Assembly: GCA_036971615.1 (NCBI GenBank)
Contig: JAYKKR010000021.1
Coordinates: 372,001 to 436,000, forward strand
Source of the DNA: Amyloporia xantha
Lineage: Eukaryota; Basidiomycota; Agaricomycetes; Polyporales; Adustoporiaceae
Direction: 5' to 3'
Length of the DNA stretch: 64,000 nucleotides
Positions 39,322-52,577 of the stretch are shown piece after piece (within the stretch, counting starts at the first letter, position 1; the number at the start of each line of letters is the position of its first letter). A program made the translations under genes and the position numbers. Under the pieces are notes generated by a model. That model was given only the letters and a program-made list of their open reading frames with translations, was not told where the DNA came from and made no database searches.

Positions 39322-41018
39322 ATGGAAACAATGTCTAAAGTGACGGAAACTACAACGCAGCCGCAGTTAATCGAGTTTGTCAACGCTCTTCCCCCACCGC
39401 TGACGACCGCTCTAGTCGGTCTTGCACCGACCATCGCTCGCATTCGTCGCCTCGCACAGGTACTCAGCTGGAAGTCGTCCTGGGAGGAGAGCTGGCTTGC
39501 GTTGGCCGTCTGGTGGACAGTTTGTTTGCTCGCGGAGATCGGTCTCAGGTGTGTCGTGTGCCATTCATTCTACCATACCCCCGCTAATCATCCTGTACAC
39601 ACAAGGTACTTTTTACCTTTCATTATCCTCTTAGGCTATGCCATCGCCCGATGGAGGGCGAGACTCTACGTCGGGCCGCCTCTTGTAACGGAGGACTCCA
39701 TCCAGCAGACCATCTCCGACCTCACCACCCTCCATGCCCTCCTGCCGACCTTTGCGCCAGTCACCTCAAGCCCATCGCGCACTGCACTACTTCGTGTCGT
39801 CGCGATTCTGTATGTCCCATGTCTCTTGTTCACCCATCTCGTCCGTCTCCGCGTCCTCCTCGCCATCGCTGGAACCGTCGTCCTTACCTGGCGCGCCCGC
39901 TGGGCCGTCCTCACCCGCCGCGCGCTGTGGCGCAGCGCCCATGTCCGCTGGGCCACATACCGCCTCTGGGCTGCTCTCTCCGGGCAGCATCTGCCGCCCA
40001 AGATTGCCATCTCTGCATCCACTGATCCCGACATATCTGCTGCCTCGGCCTCATCGACCTCCGTGCCACCCGACGGGTCACCGCCCGCCCCCGAAGTCCG
40101 CTTCTTGTTCACTGTGTACGAGAATCAGCGCTGGTGGGTGGGCCTTGACTGGACCGCCGCGCTCCTCCCGAGCGAGCGTCCCGCGTGGTGCGCGCCGACG
40201 CTCGCACCTACAGCCCCACCTGTCGCCTTCGCGCTTCCTGCGCCTACGACTGTCTACTTACCTGCGAACCCGGGATCCGGTAACGGGAAGAAGGGAACTG
40301 GGTCAAGGATGAAGCGCACCGCGCGTTGGCGATGGGCCGAGCCCGAGTGGCGTGTCGTCGTTCACCGGGAGGGCGAGCCTGTATCGAGGGTCGAGCGGAC
40401 GCCGCCCAGAGAGGAGGCTGGTGGTGCAAGCGCCGCGTCCAGTGCTGCGAGGGTGCTGCGTGCCGCAGGGAAAATGCGTGAGGGGAGCATCGGAGGTAGC
40501 CCAGAGAGGCACGTGCAGAGGGACCGGGAGCGTAATAGTGACAAGGAGGATGGCGACAGCAGGGGTGACGAAGAGGGCGAGGAGATTTTCACGGATCCTG
40601 ATGGATGGGTGTATGCGGATAACAAATGGGAAGGGCCGAGTGCGAGGGGCGGGATGGGCAAGGTACGCGAGCCTGTCTGGTTGCTTTTTTGGCTCTGCTA
40701 ACGCATTTACCAAATGCATAGTATACGCGCTACCGACGCTGGACACGAATAGCTGTTGTCAGCGAGACGGTGGAGCTCGTCGGGCCCGGCGAGCTCGGGA
40801 TCCAGAAGGCCTCGGACGCCATCGAACCCGACCCCGCAGCTCCCTCGATTGCTCTATCTCCTGTGAACGTAACCATCCCTCCGGACTGGCAACCTGTGGA
40901 TGGCAGACCCGACAGCTTGGATCGGAAGCCTCCCGGTTCGGGCGAAAGCGGGCAAGTAGAGGAAGACGGGTTAAGGAGAAGGTTGAAGGCGGCAGTCCAG
41001 AATGCGGGCCAGTCATAG
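39322..41018 (+). CDS. Peroxin/dysferlin-domain membrane protein (PEX24/PEX30 family-like)
   Basis: Exons 39322-39548, 39606-40662, 40722-41018 total 1581 nt (526 aa). The N-terminal half has hydrophobic segments (SWLALAVWWTVCLLAEIGL; YFLPFIILLGYAIARW; LRVVAILYVPCLLFTHLVRL; VLLAIAGTVVLTW) like the reticulon-homology region of fungal PEX23/24/30-family proteins. Next is a split dysferlin/peroxin domain: FLFTVYENQRWWVGLDWTA, then EPEWRVVVHREGEPV, DPDGWVYADNKWEG and, after an intron, YTRYRRWTRIAVV. The W-rich YENQRWW and DGWVYxDNxWEG motifs define it. Family members shape ER regions that regulate peroxisome number. The first intron (57 nt) is in frame. MSKVTETT three codons downstream is an alternative start. 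Confidence 0.85.
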
Positions 41019-44000
41019 CAAATACTTCCGAGTCAGCGTGCATCCTACGTGACTTTACGGTGCATCGCTGATGTTGCCTGTATTTCCCAGTGTTGCGGAC
41101 GAAGTCGTGGCCAGTCCAAACCCAATGGAGATATCTCAAAGCATAATGTACTAGTATACTATTACTCATTCCATGAATATTTTTCCCGTTTTGATGATTG
41201 CTGCCCTCCGTGGTCGTGGTATGCCATTCTTGCTAAGCACAAATATTTAGCGCACACCCTGGTTCTCGGCGTTCCGCAGTCTCGTTGGGAAGACACAAGC
41301 GCGATCGTGCAACGCGTTGACAGGTGGTCTCCGAGCTCAGTTTGGAGTTCCGAGCCAATCATAGGCAAGAAGGACTGAACACGGGAGTGGCGCCGCTGTG
41401 AGCGATAGTCCGGTAGCGATTGGTGCACCAGCGGGAAGACGTCAGTTGAAACATGTTTCCAGCTTGTCCATAGCTCACACTGGTGCCGGTGCGTTCTGGA
41501 ATGTAGTGACAATGCCGCCATGGGCTGGTTTTCTGATAAAGTTCTGCAGGCCTGGGTTTTGGTGAGGGTGTGTCATACGAATTAGTACGGCATACCCTCG
41601 ATACCGAGGGTATGCCTGGTAATATCCTGGGAGCATGAACGGAACCCACGAGTCCTAAAGGTAGCCATGTACATAATCAGCATTTTTGACCGCTTCCTAG
41701 GAGCACGGATAATCATTGTCACCTTGTCCGTCTAACCCGACACTGTCAACTCAATATCCTGTGGGACCGGTACGCATGCTGACGTGGTTTTCTTCTGCTC
41801 TTGAAATGTGACCGTCGCCGCGGTGAGGAACGTACAAAAATGTCTAGCTCGCTGATGATCGATTCGAGCCAGACCGTTGTGTATCCTGGAATTCCTGAAC
41901 CCGAAGTCGTCCGCACTTTTTATCCGATATGAGAGCTCCAAGCAGATGGTACGCTTATTGACGGCGTAAGCTTCCATACCAGCCTTCCAGAGCCATTCAG
42001 TAGTCGACGAAGTGTGTGCAACGATGGTGGAGCCTGAGGACAAATCAGACACAGAAACGATACGGACAGTATCCGAGCAATACCAATGTGCTCGTTGTCA
42101 TAATCTGCCGCTGCGCGGGCCGCAGAAGTATTCCTTGTATCCAGCGTATTGTAGAAGACATGGCATCGTCATGGAAAGTCTTGTTTCAACTACTCTGTAT
42201 CATAGTGGCACCACATTGAACAGATTATCCACCACAAATGCGAATAGTATGACCATTGGTGACATTCCATGCATCTAGCAGCATTCAAAGGAATGCCCCT
42301 CTTCACTAGATTGAGTGATGCGCAGCCAAACTCTTAGATCAAGGAAATAATGATAGTTGGAACTGAAAGCATACTCACATTTACTCATGCCATCTTCATG
42401 AGGTAAGTTGGCAAGGATATCCTTTTCAAACACGACCACGAATGGTTTAGATACGTCGGCCGCGGCGTCCCCATACAAGAAGAGCCATGATACAGAAGGT
42501 CAGAGACGAGCGTGCAATAGTACGATGAAGACATTTGAAAAGTACATTCCCAACTCAGAGTCTCAGACATACTCTTGGTGATCTGGCGATACTCCGAGCG
42601 CATGATGCATGGGCAGATTCAATCAACTTGAATATGCAGACGGAATCCGCCAATACAAGTACCCAGTTGAGCGTACGCGTGTAGCCCATATATTGTTTTT
42701 TCGATTAAGCGGACATAGGTTGTTTGATTATCCAGTCCACTGTTGATCGGAACCTAGTATGCGCTATCTTCCGGCAGCTTCCAATGCCCAAATTAAGCAA
42801 CTCCTGTGGAACGCCTTTGCTGAAGCTAACGAAATGTTCAAACCGACATCAGCAGGACACGATGGATGTAGGTGAGGTCAATGTTCACCATCTCATATGC
42901 AGACTAGCTATACGACTTGTAGAATGCATCGGATAAGGAAGGCAGTATGCAGATGGCATGGGACCTGCCGAATACAAGCCAGTCGGCAACTTGACGCTGA
43001 GAGCAAGATCATTGCGAGTCACTTGAACCAACATTGGTCTTTACACGGTCCGCATCCATTCATTTTAATCAATTGAAAATTTGCAAAGTCTTATGTAAGA
43101 AACTTGAATGTAGATACTAGTTGCAATAGGAATCATCGCCATCACAAAGTTTGTGGAGGCCTTCGGATGATTGGGATGATCGCTGAATTCTCAAGGCTCG
43201 GCGTATTAAAACGCGGAGCGGATGGAGACATGAAGCAAGAGAGGTCGGTACTCACCATCTGGACATAAAACGGGGCCTCCGACACTGAAGGAACGGGGGT
43301 AATTGATCTTGCAACCACGGCGTTCTGTCCATGGTATCTGCAGACAATATTCATTTCCCTGTTCACAGACCAACACTAGAGCAGCCTGTATAAGGTTGAA
43401 TGCAGCTCCTTGTCCAATTTGTGACGAATACAGTTGTTATCGATAGCGAGACGTCCAACCAGTCCTCAGCCGCCAAGCTGCCACAATCAGAAAACTGCCT
43501 TTCTGCAGAGCCTGAATAGGGTAATGTTTCAGCTACGGATGCATATGGTGACAGGCCAGATTGACGCGCGGTGTTGCGGACGACAGAAGGTACTAAATAT
43601 TCTGCCGTGGCTGGAATGGAACATTGCGGGCCAGAGGAGCTCGGCGCCAGCTTTCCAGTGTGATTATGAGCGATACGTGCAGTCGAAGCGCCAGGAAGCC
43701 AGGTAAGTCCGATGTATGGATTACAGCAACTGCATGGATCGATCAGTACAGCGCGTAGTAGCTCATGGCCAAAATAAGGCGCTAATGACCGCCCAGTGTT
43801 CCAGTTTATTTGTCCTGGTGATTATCGTGTTGCAAGTCGCCACACCCCGCATGGAATGCTTAGAAAGTTTGAGTGTCTACTCACTGCATATGAGTTTATC
43901 TCCTCCGGGACTAGTCGATCTGGGCGTCACAATCGTCAAGCCGAGCATAACCACAATAGCACTCTGGTGACTCCGAGTGCGGCATAACATCGCTCAGGTG

Positions 44001-45032
44001 CATATGCGCATTGGTAGTTCCATGCTACCAAAATATTTGTCACCAGAGCGCTATTACAGCAGTCAGGCTCCGGGCTTAGTCTGGTTGATAACTTTAGTAG
44101 CCGCGTATTTGAAATTTCGAAAACACCTCCCCTATTGCTCCTACCGGAAAAATCAAGTCGGGATACATACAGCTGGTGTTCACATGTTTCATAATCAATG
44201 TGCGTGATCTGTGAGGTTCAGGTTAGTCCTTGGGAGCGCCGTAATTGTCTATATAGCTCCTAAGAGCGATGGTCTAAGAACCACGGGGTCCTTTCTGATC
44301 ACGGACCAATATAATAGGCATTACCGCCTATAATTCAGCCTTCAGACCTGGTCAAGTTCAATCGGGAGTCATTAGATATCCAGTGGGAGTGAGAGGATGC
44401 TATCATGCTTACGGATGTATGGCGGAAAATCCATGCACATCAAGCTTATAGTCATTCGGACGCTCTGGCTAGTGCTGAGCACTATCGGAGAGCTTGTTCG
44501 CTTCAGCTCTGAATAAAACAGTCAGTGCCTGCCGCGCAACGGCAAAGTCCAGGCGGTGTGCAAAAACTCCTGCGCAGTCATCATTCCGTAAAACATGGGA
44601 TCAGACCGAGAGATTCGAACCTAATACTCATGAATCATTCTCGGCGCCACGAGATTTTGCAATGGGTTTCAGCGGCAATATCATGTCAAAAACTAGCATA
44701 CTAGCATGTTCTCAGAGAACGACACGTCAGGTACATGCCTAGCCCTCCTTGGTGCCGATAATTTCCGACCACGATTATCTTCAAAAATTATCCCAGCCGC
44801 CTTAGGTCTTCACAAGAACACACCATAGTTTGGGGTCAAAAATGAGAGGTATTGTGAGACGTATAGCCCGATCCGCGGGATATGAGAAGATGCACTGCCA
44901 CTTTGAGATCCGACTGCAACGCCGGAAAGTTGTGCAAGACGCGTCGACCGGGGACGCGTAGGTCACCTGACAGCCAGCACCAGCTCCCCCGGGCCTGATG
45001 ATACGGGACTAGTCCACCGCATCTCCAAGACC
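41019..45032. other. 4-kb region without a supported gene
   Basis: Many short frames on both strands (for example 41732-42052(-), 43142-43366(-), 43434-43706(+), 43716-43970(+)) but no recognisable domain, signal peptide or consistent splice set. A small inverted repeat (CATACCCTCG-ATACC-GAGGGTATG) lies near 41590-41614. Possibly decayed lineage-specific genes. Confidence 0.35.
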
Positions 45033-45844
45033 ATGCTCAAATCTGTGCTTGCTCCCCGTCGTATTTCTCGTCCAGTTTTGAAAGGACAATATGCCTTCAC
45101 TGTGCGTGGAATGTCCTCCGTATCGGCTGGTTCCACCGGTATATTAAATGTCCAGTTTGTGAACTACGTGTCTTGTTAATTGTTTGCATTACTACGCTAG
45201 ATATTCGTACGCAGCTTATGACTGAGCTTAAATCTGCTATGAAGGTATGTCTTTCCGGTCGCTCGCATGCACTCGTATCTGATAGCAATGATAGAGCAAA
45301 GATACGACAAAGTCCACGGCTATTCGGGTGAGAGCAATCTGAGCTGCGCTTTTTATGGATCCACTCTGACGTTATACCAGTCTGTGCTTGCCGAGGTATA
45401 CGCAGCGGACAAAGCTTCCGGACTCGCAGAGCCTGCGCCTCCCTCGACCATTTTGTCCATCCTTCGAAAAGCAGTACTTCGACGGGCAAGTCCGCTGTCA
45501 CTTATGCTCAAATTGAATGTTCTCACTCTGGGCTACCACATTTTCAGACAGATTCTGCATCCGAATTCGAGAAAGCATCTCGTCCTGACCTGGCTCAGAA
45601 GGAGAAGAGCGAGGCAAAACTATTGGAGGCCTTCCTACCGCCGCTTCTTCCTGAAGCAGAAATAGACCGTGTTTTGCGGGAGATATTTTTGGAGCAACCT
45701 AACCTCCTCGCCAGCGACACTAACTCGCACAAGGCCTTGGGTCTCGTGTTCAAGTCATTTTATGCAAAGATAGACCGCTCGTCTGTGGATACTGACCTCG
45801 TGCGCAGAAGAGCAGAAGCACTACGAGCACACCATCAGCATTAG
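45033..45844 (+). CDS. aim41: Mitochondrial GatB/YqeY-domain protein (AIM41-like)
   Basis: Five exons: 45033-45138, 45201-45244, 45295-45327, 45381-45485, 45548-45844. They sum to 585 nt (194 aa). The N-terminus MLKSVLAPRRISRPVLKGQY is basic and Ser-rich, typical of a mitochondrial targeting sequence. The YqeY domain follows: DIRTQLMTELKSAMK, STAIRSVLAEVYAADK, STILSILRKAVLRR, then SEAKLLEAFLPPLLPEAEID and LVFKSFYAKIDRSSVDTDLV. YqeY proteins are related to the tail of amidotransferase subunit GatB; yeast Aim41 is mitochondrial with no firm biochemical role. Intron 4 (45486-45547) uses a GC donor (CGG|GCAAGT). Confidence 0.85.
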
Positions 45845-45990
45845 TCCCGCTACGTCATCGCGTTCTCGTTAGTAGTTGACATGCAAATTATATTGTACAC
45901 ATGACGTGTCGGTAATACCAATACAGAACCATGACTGACACAGGAAGTTGCAACACCTTCACCAACGATTTCAAAATCAGACCACGTAAC

Positions 45991-48968
45991 TTATCCGCCG
46001 GCGTTAGTCGCATCTGGCTGAGGTGAGCGAGCGCGCTGGCCTTCAGATCCCGTCACTGCGCTCCATGTTGCTACCGACTGATTGGAACCTGTCGAAGGCA
46101 CTGACGGGGATGACTCCTCCGAAAGGTGTGAAGCCGCGGCGCTCGAGTCACCGATCATGGTCTGGCCATCACCGAGCGTTGTAGATGAGCCTGCAACCGG
46201 AGCAGAAGGGCTAGCCGCTGAGGTATCAGCCCGTGTACGTTCCTGGCCCTGCCCCTGGGTTTGCGATGGAGGCGATGCCGTAGGTGTCGTCACAGGTAAC
46301 ACACTTCGGATTCTGGTCAACTCCTCGATGCACCGATGTACGGCACCGGAGACACCCTCCAGGACGCGCAAGCGCTCGTCAATTGCGTCGCGCGTAAGAC
46401 GATCTAACCGCGCCAGCTGTTCGTCAGTCAACGTTGCCGGTAATTGGGCTAACGGCATGCGTGGGCCCATAGGGCGTGAATTTCGCGTCGCACCATACTG
46501 TTGTGACTGCGGTGGCGATTGCCCCTGCTGGGGCCGACCAGTCTGCATTGGATTGCGGGTAAAACCCGTGTGATGAGGCTGATACGGGTTGAGAGGTGGA
46601 ACAAACATAGCAGGCCGCATGTTCTGACCGGATAACGCAAGATCGTGCAGAGGGATCAGGGATGGAATCTGGGGTCTCGCTGTGTTGGGGTTCGACTGAG
46701 GTGTTGATGATCCCGCCACATCAGGAGTCGGAGTAGAAGTAGACGAAGTAGATGGGCCCGGCGTCGTCGATGTGGGCACCGATTCGCCAGCCGTGCTCAT
46801 TGGTCCGTTCGCACCGGAGCGTAACGAATCAGGCGTGGGTTCCGAGAAACCCAATCTTCGCAACGCAGCCTGGGCAGCGGCAGCTCTGGGAGTCGGTGGC
46901 TGCTCGGCTGTTGACGAAGATGGGGTTGATGTAGGCGTGGGTGCAGGAGCAAGGCGAGGATCATGCAGACGCTCAGATTCTGTTGGGATAGTGGGAGTAC
47001 CTGTCGCAGCCGGTTGCTGCGGTAACTGCTGCTGTGCAGGTGCTGGCCCGGCCTCCTGGGGTTGGTTTCCAAACAACTGCGGATCCATGCCCCAAGGCTG
47101 CCAAACACCACCTGGACCATAGAATCCTCTGAATGGAGGCAGTTGAGCTAACTGCTGAGGCTGCTGCATATGCTGAGGGTAGTGAAGCGGGTAATAGAAC
47201 GGCGGAGGCGCGTGTGGTCCTGCCGCCCAGCCCATGGGCATGGGCTGCTGCTGTTGCTGCTGTGGAGGTCCACCTGCGATGAATTGCCCATCGATAAACT
47301 GACCTTGAATGGGTGGCGGTTGCCCTGGAATTCCAAGTAAACGGCCAACCCAACCACCAACACGTCCTACGGGTTGCTGTCCACCTGGCATTGGCCTGCC
47401 TCCTGGTTGCGGAGGAGGTACAACACCTCCTGCGCGACCTTGTGTCTGAGGTTCGTTCGGCGGATTTGTTTCCAGAACCGTGCGACGGCTGTACCACAAT
47501 CGTGAGGCAATCGGGTCAGTTTCAGCTACAATGAGGGGACTCATCAGCTAACCATGTGGGGCAACTCTGCTGACGTTCCAACCAGGAACGAAGGCACTGG
47601 AAGTGGAAAATATGACCGCAGGGCAACTTCTTTGGAGTCATATTTGGACCGTCTTGCGGTTGAGGCACCGGCGCCTCAGCTGGTGCTTCGCCAGCGGGCG
47701 CCTGGGGATTCCGCGAGACCATCTCTTCACGACAAATGATGCACGTCCGATCGGACATTTCTGATAGTTCTGCCTCGGTTGCATTCGGATACCGTCGATC
47801 CATGTCGCGGGTAGCGTTATGATACCGGACGAGAGCCCGTAGCCGTGTGATAAAGGACCGCGCGGTTAGATAGACGTCACGTACAATATTCAGAGGCAAT
47901 CCGTAGAAGGTTAGAATGAGCATGAAGAAAGTCAAATATGTCGCGAGTTTGAGGAAGTCTGGGAGCGGCGGAGCTCAGTGAGGAAAAAAGGGTCGATATG
48001 AAAAACGCACCTGTGACTAGCTCGATATAGAACACATACATACTCTTGTTCTCCATTGGCGGCGCATTCTCACCGCCTCTCGTACGGGCTCTTCGGTAGT
48101 CAAGAATAGACAGGATGTATCGGGCGACTGAATTGAGTGCACCGGCCATGAGGATTGCATACTGTGGTCGCAGACTGTCAGGAAGCGCGTCATGGTAAAA
48201 TATGAAATTCACTCGCCTCGCTTGCGAACAGCACCATGCCGCCCACTCCGTGCGTCAAAGTGCTTTCTACGGCTAAGGCGAACATAGCGATATCAATTGT
48301 CCATAGAAGGAGGAACAGCAGATTCATCCGAACGTGGAAGATCAGAGGTGGACCCGGATAGGTCGTTTGATCCATCTTGTAAGCAGAGCCATGAGTATGA
48401 AGGTGGCCCGTGGTCTAGCGAGAGAAGATGCGTACCGTCTCCACACGATCAGCCATCAACCAATGGAAACATTTTACGAATAGTAAGAAGCCAAACATGA
48501 GCACAAACGGGATATCGAAATCATCTCGAAATATGGTAAAAGCTAGCAGGGATTCAGTCACAAAAATCCATGTTTGATCATACAGCCGCTGACAAGACCT
48601 CAGAACGTGGTGGGAGGACAAGTCGCGAGCACATACCTCAACTTCGCGGGGCTGCAAGGAACCAAAGAAGAGGCGCTGCAGAACGCGACTGACGTGTAGG
48701 GCCACCAGCAGGCCGAAATTCGCCAGCACCTGCACATCATTGAATGCCACACGAGGTTCGGCGAGGAATGCACACTCACTAGAACACTGCGACTACTTCT
48801 CGAGAGATATATTGCCACAGAATAGAAGTTGCTGTAGCTCCTGCATGCATTGGCAATGGTTCCTACGACTGCGCAGGTGCTGAACAGAGTGTACAGCGCG
48901 ATCCTGTTCGAAGTCACAGCCACACTGAGAGGATGTAACCGCTGCCGGACAGCATCATGAATGGGCAT
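45991..48968 (-). CDS. hrd1: HRD1-type E3 ubiquitin ligase (synoviolin), ER membrane
   Basis: Seven exons: 48968-48780, 48729-48637, 48588-48436, 48375-48217, 48161-48011, 47958-47553, 47488-45991. They sum to 2649 nt (882 aa). Hrd1 forms the ERAD channel and ubiquitinates misfolded ER proteins. Multiple TM segments are visible (RIALYTLFSTCAVVGTIANA; VLANFGLLVALHVSRVLQ; ESLLAFTIFRDDFDIPF; FHVRMNLLFLLLWTIDIAMF; YLTFFMLILTFYGLPLNIV). Then comes the RING-H2 domain at about 321-384 (CIICREEM, LPCGHIFHFQCLRSWLE, CPTCRR). The roughly 500-residue tail is Pro/Gln/Ser-rich and disordered (GGPPQQQQQQPMPMGWAAG). The intron at 48162-48216 has a GC donor (GAG|GCGAGT). The start MPIHDAVRQR is the first Met in frame with the TM region; a short 5' exon cannot be excluded. 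Confidence 0.92.
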
Positions 48969-49849
48969 TGGCACAAAGAGAACAAGCCGTGAAAGTGATC
49001 CCCTGCAGGTGAGCTTCAAGATGCTCTTGTATTATGTGCCCAAGACGAGTTGCAGGAGACAAACATGAGCTCAACGCCAACTGCGCCAGAGTTGAGACAC
49101 GGGCGACGTGGCAAAAGCCGGTAAATTATGTCAACTATGATAACCCAAATTTGGGTTACCGACGGCACGTAAGAGCCTCCGGATCCAGTGTACTCTTGCT
49201 GTACTACTGAACTACTGATAGAAGGTGCAAACATGGAAAACACTTGAGAAGATCCTTTGAAAGAACATGACGGACGTTTTCCAGAATGCTCCGGTGGCAC
49301 TTCACTATACCTGATGGACACCTCGGAGATGACCCACGGCCGCAACGCAAAATTCCAATCGAGTCTAAGACATGATTCACTGTCGGTGGGACTGCATTCC
49401 GTAGGGGAGGTTTAAGTCCTCGGAACTGGAAGAGCATGATGCCACCGGACGCATTATACAGCCACCAGCCCCGATATGTGTGCAGAGATCTGTTGGAATG
49501 CGAATAGGCAGCGTCCAAAAGAAACATAACAGCTGGCGCCGAATTAGGGTGAGCGCTTGAGCGCCCACACACTGTGCCAATTGACGCCTACTGGACATAT
49601 GCCCATCAAGATCTGGCACATTAGCGCCAAATAATCCCCGGGGAGGGCCCAATAATGATTCGAAAAGGTAAAGTGGGATCGCGTAGTATTTGTGTTTCAA
49701 GTCGGCATGTGCATGTGCTGAAGTGGTTGGGCTTTCGCCAGTCTTTCAATTTTCTCGCCCTGCCGGGATTCGGTTCTCATGTGCGCCACCTCCGGGTACT
49801 TAAAGTCGCGGTCAAGTTCCTGCCTGTGCAGTAAACTCGACCGCCGAAC
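48969..49849. other. Intergenic; possible relic on the minus strand 49200-49700
   Basis: Overlapping reverse frames (49204-49572, 49377-49700) contain hydrophobic, protein-like pieces such as YRGWWLYNASGGIMLFQF, but they change frame and cannot be spliced into one product. I suspect a decayed membrane-protein gene but cannot name a family. Confidence 0.25.
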
Positions 49850-52577
49850 ATGCCCCATCCCCCACAAGACTCTTCTAGTCTGCGAAGACGTTCATCGTCC
49901 GAGGAGAAGCAAAGTCCAGACGCTCCTCGACTCATCGCGACCGCTGGACTCACTTCTTGCCACACTGCCCCCGCGGCATCATACCGATCCGGCGTGTCCC
50001 GTGGTCGTCTCTGCATATTAGTACTAGCCTCGGTGATCTTCTCCTTGTACAAGCATATCTATGCTGAGCCTCCCGCGCCTCTGCAAGAGCCGTACGCACT
50101 CTGTTCTCCCAACGGCAACAACATTTACACCGTGGATGATGCTCGCCCTCGAGTACAATGCCTAGTGGTACACCATTCCCAATTCGCGGATGCTGGTACC
50201 TTTCGTGCGTTAATTTCTACCCAGACTTCGTGAAGTTCTGAGACTTACGAGAACATATGTGTCCAGGCGAGGTGCAAGACCGTTGGAGTGAGGCTGTGCG
50301 CCTCTCGCAGCAGTCGAATGATACATTACCTTCGACATTGCAGATCCGTCACATTAAACCGGGACAAATAGTAGTCCCGGGGCTAAGTGGTATGTATTTC
50401 GCATGTCGTATGACATCCTATCCTGTCTCATCACCGACTCTCCTGCAGACTCCCATGCACATATACTGGAGTATGGTGCAATGAAGCAAATACCGATTGA
50501 GGGTACAAACACTGTCGAAGGTCTGCGAGTTTCCGATTCGCTGGCCACGTCCACCTAACGACATCACAGAGACCGTGACAAGGATAAAGGAGTACATCCT
50601 GTCAGATCCAGACTTGCGCGATGATAAATCAAAACATGTCGAAGGCTGGGGCTGGGATCACACCCAATGGCTGAGCGCAGAGTGGCCCACTTCTGTAGGT
50701 GCTACGCACAAGCAGGCGCACCTTACCTGACCTGTATATGCTGCAGGAGGATCTCGAAAAGGATACGGTCGTTAGCGGCAGACCCATAGTGCTGCAGAGT
50801 AAGGATGGCCATGCACTCTGGGTCTCATCTGCTGTCGTCGAAGCCATAAAACCAATTCCGAAGGAAATACCGGGTGGCGCAATAATTCGCGACTCATCTG
50901 GAGAGCCTACAGGTCTGGCTGGGACTTATTTGGGGCGAACGAACACCGCGCCTAATATGCACATTAGGTGTTTTCTTAGACAACGCGCAAGACTTAATCA
51001 AGCGTCCGCCGCCGACTAACAAGATGCTGGAGAGACGTTTTGCAGCGACAGTCAAAGACGCAATAGCGCATGGCTTGACGTCCATTCATGATGCCGGCTT
51101 CAATCCAGTGTCGTTAGAGTTTTTCCGAAGGTCAGTCCGCAGTTCTCCTGAACGCGCGGTGAAGTCAACGTTCACACAGACAAGCCGACGAGGGCAAACT
51201 ACCTGTGCGTTGCATACGAAATTGAAACCACAACCAACTAAAACATGCGTATAAGATACGTATATATGGCATGACATATTATGACGAGAACGCAGAGTAC
51301 TGGGGAGATCGCACTGCCAAGATTATTGGCGCTGGAAACAATAGGCTCACCGCTCGTAGCATCAAGATTTTTGCGGACGGTAAGTTATGAGTTACGTGTT
51401 CCATCACGTACTAGACATTCACGTCTTGTATTAGGTGCTCTCAGATCTGGCGGTGCAGCGGTATGTGACACTCAATAATTTGACGGCATGCGTTGACCGA
51501 GATGCGTCCAGCTCTACGAGCCCTATACTGACAACCCGGAGACCCGAGGGCTCATGCGTATAGCTCCTGAGGTGCTTAATTCAATAATTCCCAAGTTCAT
51601 GCGAGACGGGTGGCAGGTGGTGGGTGTTACTGAATGTCGATCCATTGCGTCCAGGCTTACACCATGCTTCAGAATGTGCATGCTATCGGAGACCGTGCAA
51701 ACGGCATTGTGCTAGATGCATTCGAAGAAGCACTGAAGGAAGCCAATGTGACTGCTCTCCGGCCGCGCCTCGAGCATGCTCAGATTCTGGCCGAGGCGGA
51801 TATGGCTCGCTTCGGAGGCCTCGGAGGTATAGATGCTCAGATGTCGTCATTTGATGATTACTCTGACCGTGTTACCCTATCAGTCATTGCTAGTATACAG
51901 CCAACACATGTGTGAGTGTAACTACATCCTTAATTTCCGCCGCTATGACTGAAGTACTTTCTCCGGTAGTATCAGCGACATGTGGTTTGGTGAAGAGCGC
52001 CTTGTGAGCGTTTCTCCGCGTACATGTGTAGTCAAGGCCGCCGCTGAGTTGTTATATACAGGGGCCCGAGCGTGTCAAGGGGCTGTACGCCTTCCGTAGC
52101 GTCCTCGAACACGGAGCACGCATCACACTGGGGTCGGACTTCCCGGTAGAGGGCATCAACCCTCTGGCAGGATTCTACGCTGCCATCACGCGATTGTCGC
52201 CCGAAGGCCAGTCACCTCATGGACCAGGGGGCTGGTGAGTATGCTGGATCCTCCTTGTTTGCGCGATGTGTTCATACATGGTGGCCTAGGTTTCCGGATC
52301 AGCGAATGACTCGAGAAGAAGCGTTGAGAGGTGTGCTACCAGTTAATTGATAATGATTGCACGTTTGAAGCTGAACTGCGACCCTGCTACAGGAATGACA
52401 ATTGACCCCGCTTACGCTTCATTTTCCGAAAATACACTTGGGTCTATAGTGACCGGCAAGCATGCCGACTACGTCGTGATGTCGCAGGACATAATGTCCG
52501 TCCCCGTTGATCGGATACTGGATACTTCGGTCGTGGCTACGGTGATTGACGGCAGGCCTGTCTACGGCACAGTCTGA
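49850..52577 (+). CDS. Amidohydrolase family 3 (YtcJ-like), membrane-anchored
   Basis: Sixteen exons with consistent phases: 49850-50204, 50267-50389, 50449-50520, 50570-50694, 50747-50912, 50968-51130, 51180-51204, 51256-51379, 51435-51460, 51512-51616, 51673-51826, 51884-51911, 51970-52003, 52062-52234, 52290-52330, 52393-52577. They total 1899 nt (632 aa). An N-terminal cytosolic stretch and one TM helix (LCILVLASVIFSLYKHIYAE) are followed by the amidohydrolase barrel. The metal-binding PGLSDSHAHILEYG carries HxH at 162/164. Further motifs are GWGWDHTQW, SKDGHALWVS, HGLTSIHDAGFNP, VHAIGDRANG, RLEHAQIL, SDFPVEGINPL, and MTIDPAYAS plus ADYVVMSQDI at the end. Metal-dependent hydrolysis of amide or carbamate-like substrates is expected; the natural substrate is unknown. 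Exons of 25, 26, 28 and 34 nt make it easy to misannotate. Confidence 0.88.

Noticed and set aside
49204..49700. Possible wax-synthase/MBOAT-type gene upstream of HRD1
   Set aside because: Hydrophobic pieces are suggestive, but no family motif could be matched and the frames do not join by plausible introns.
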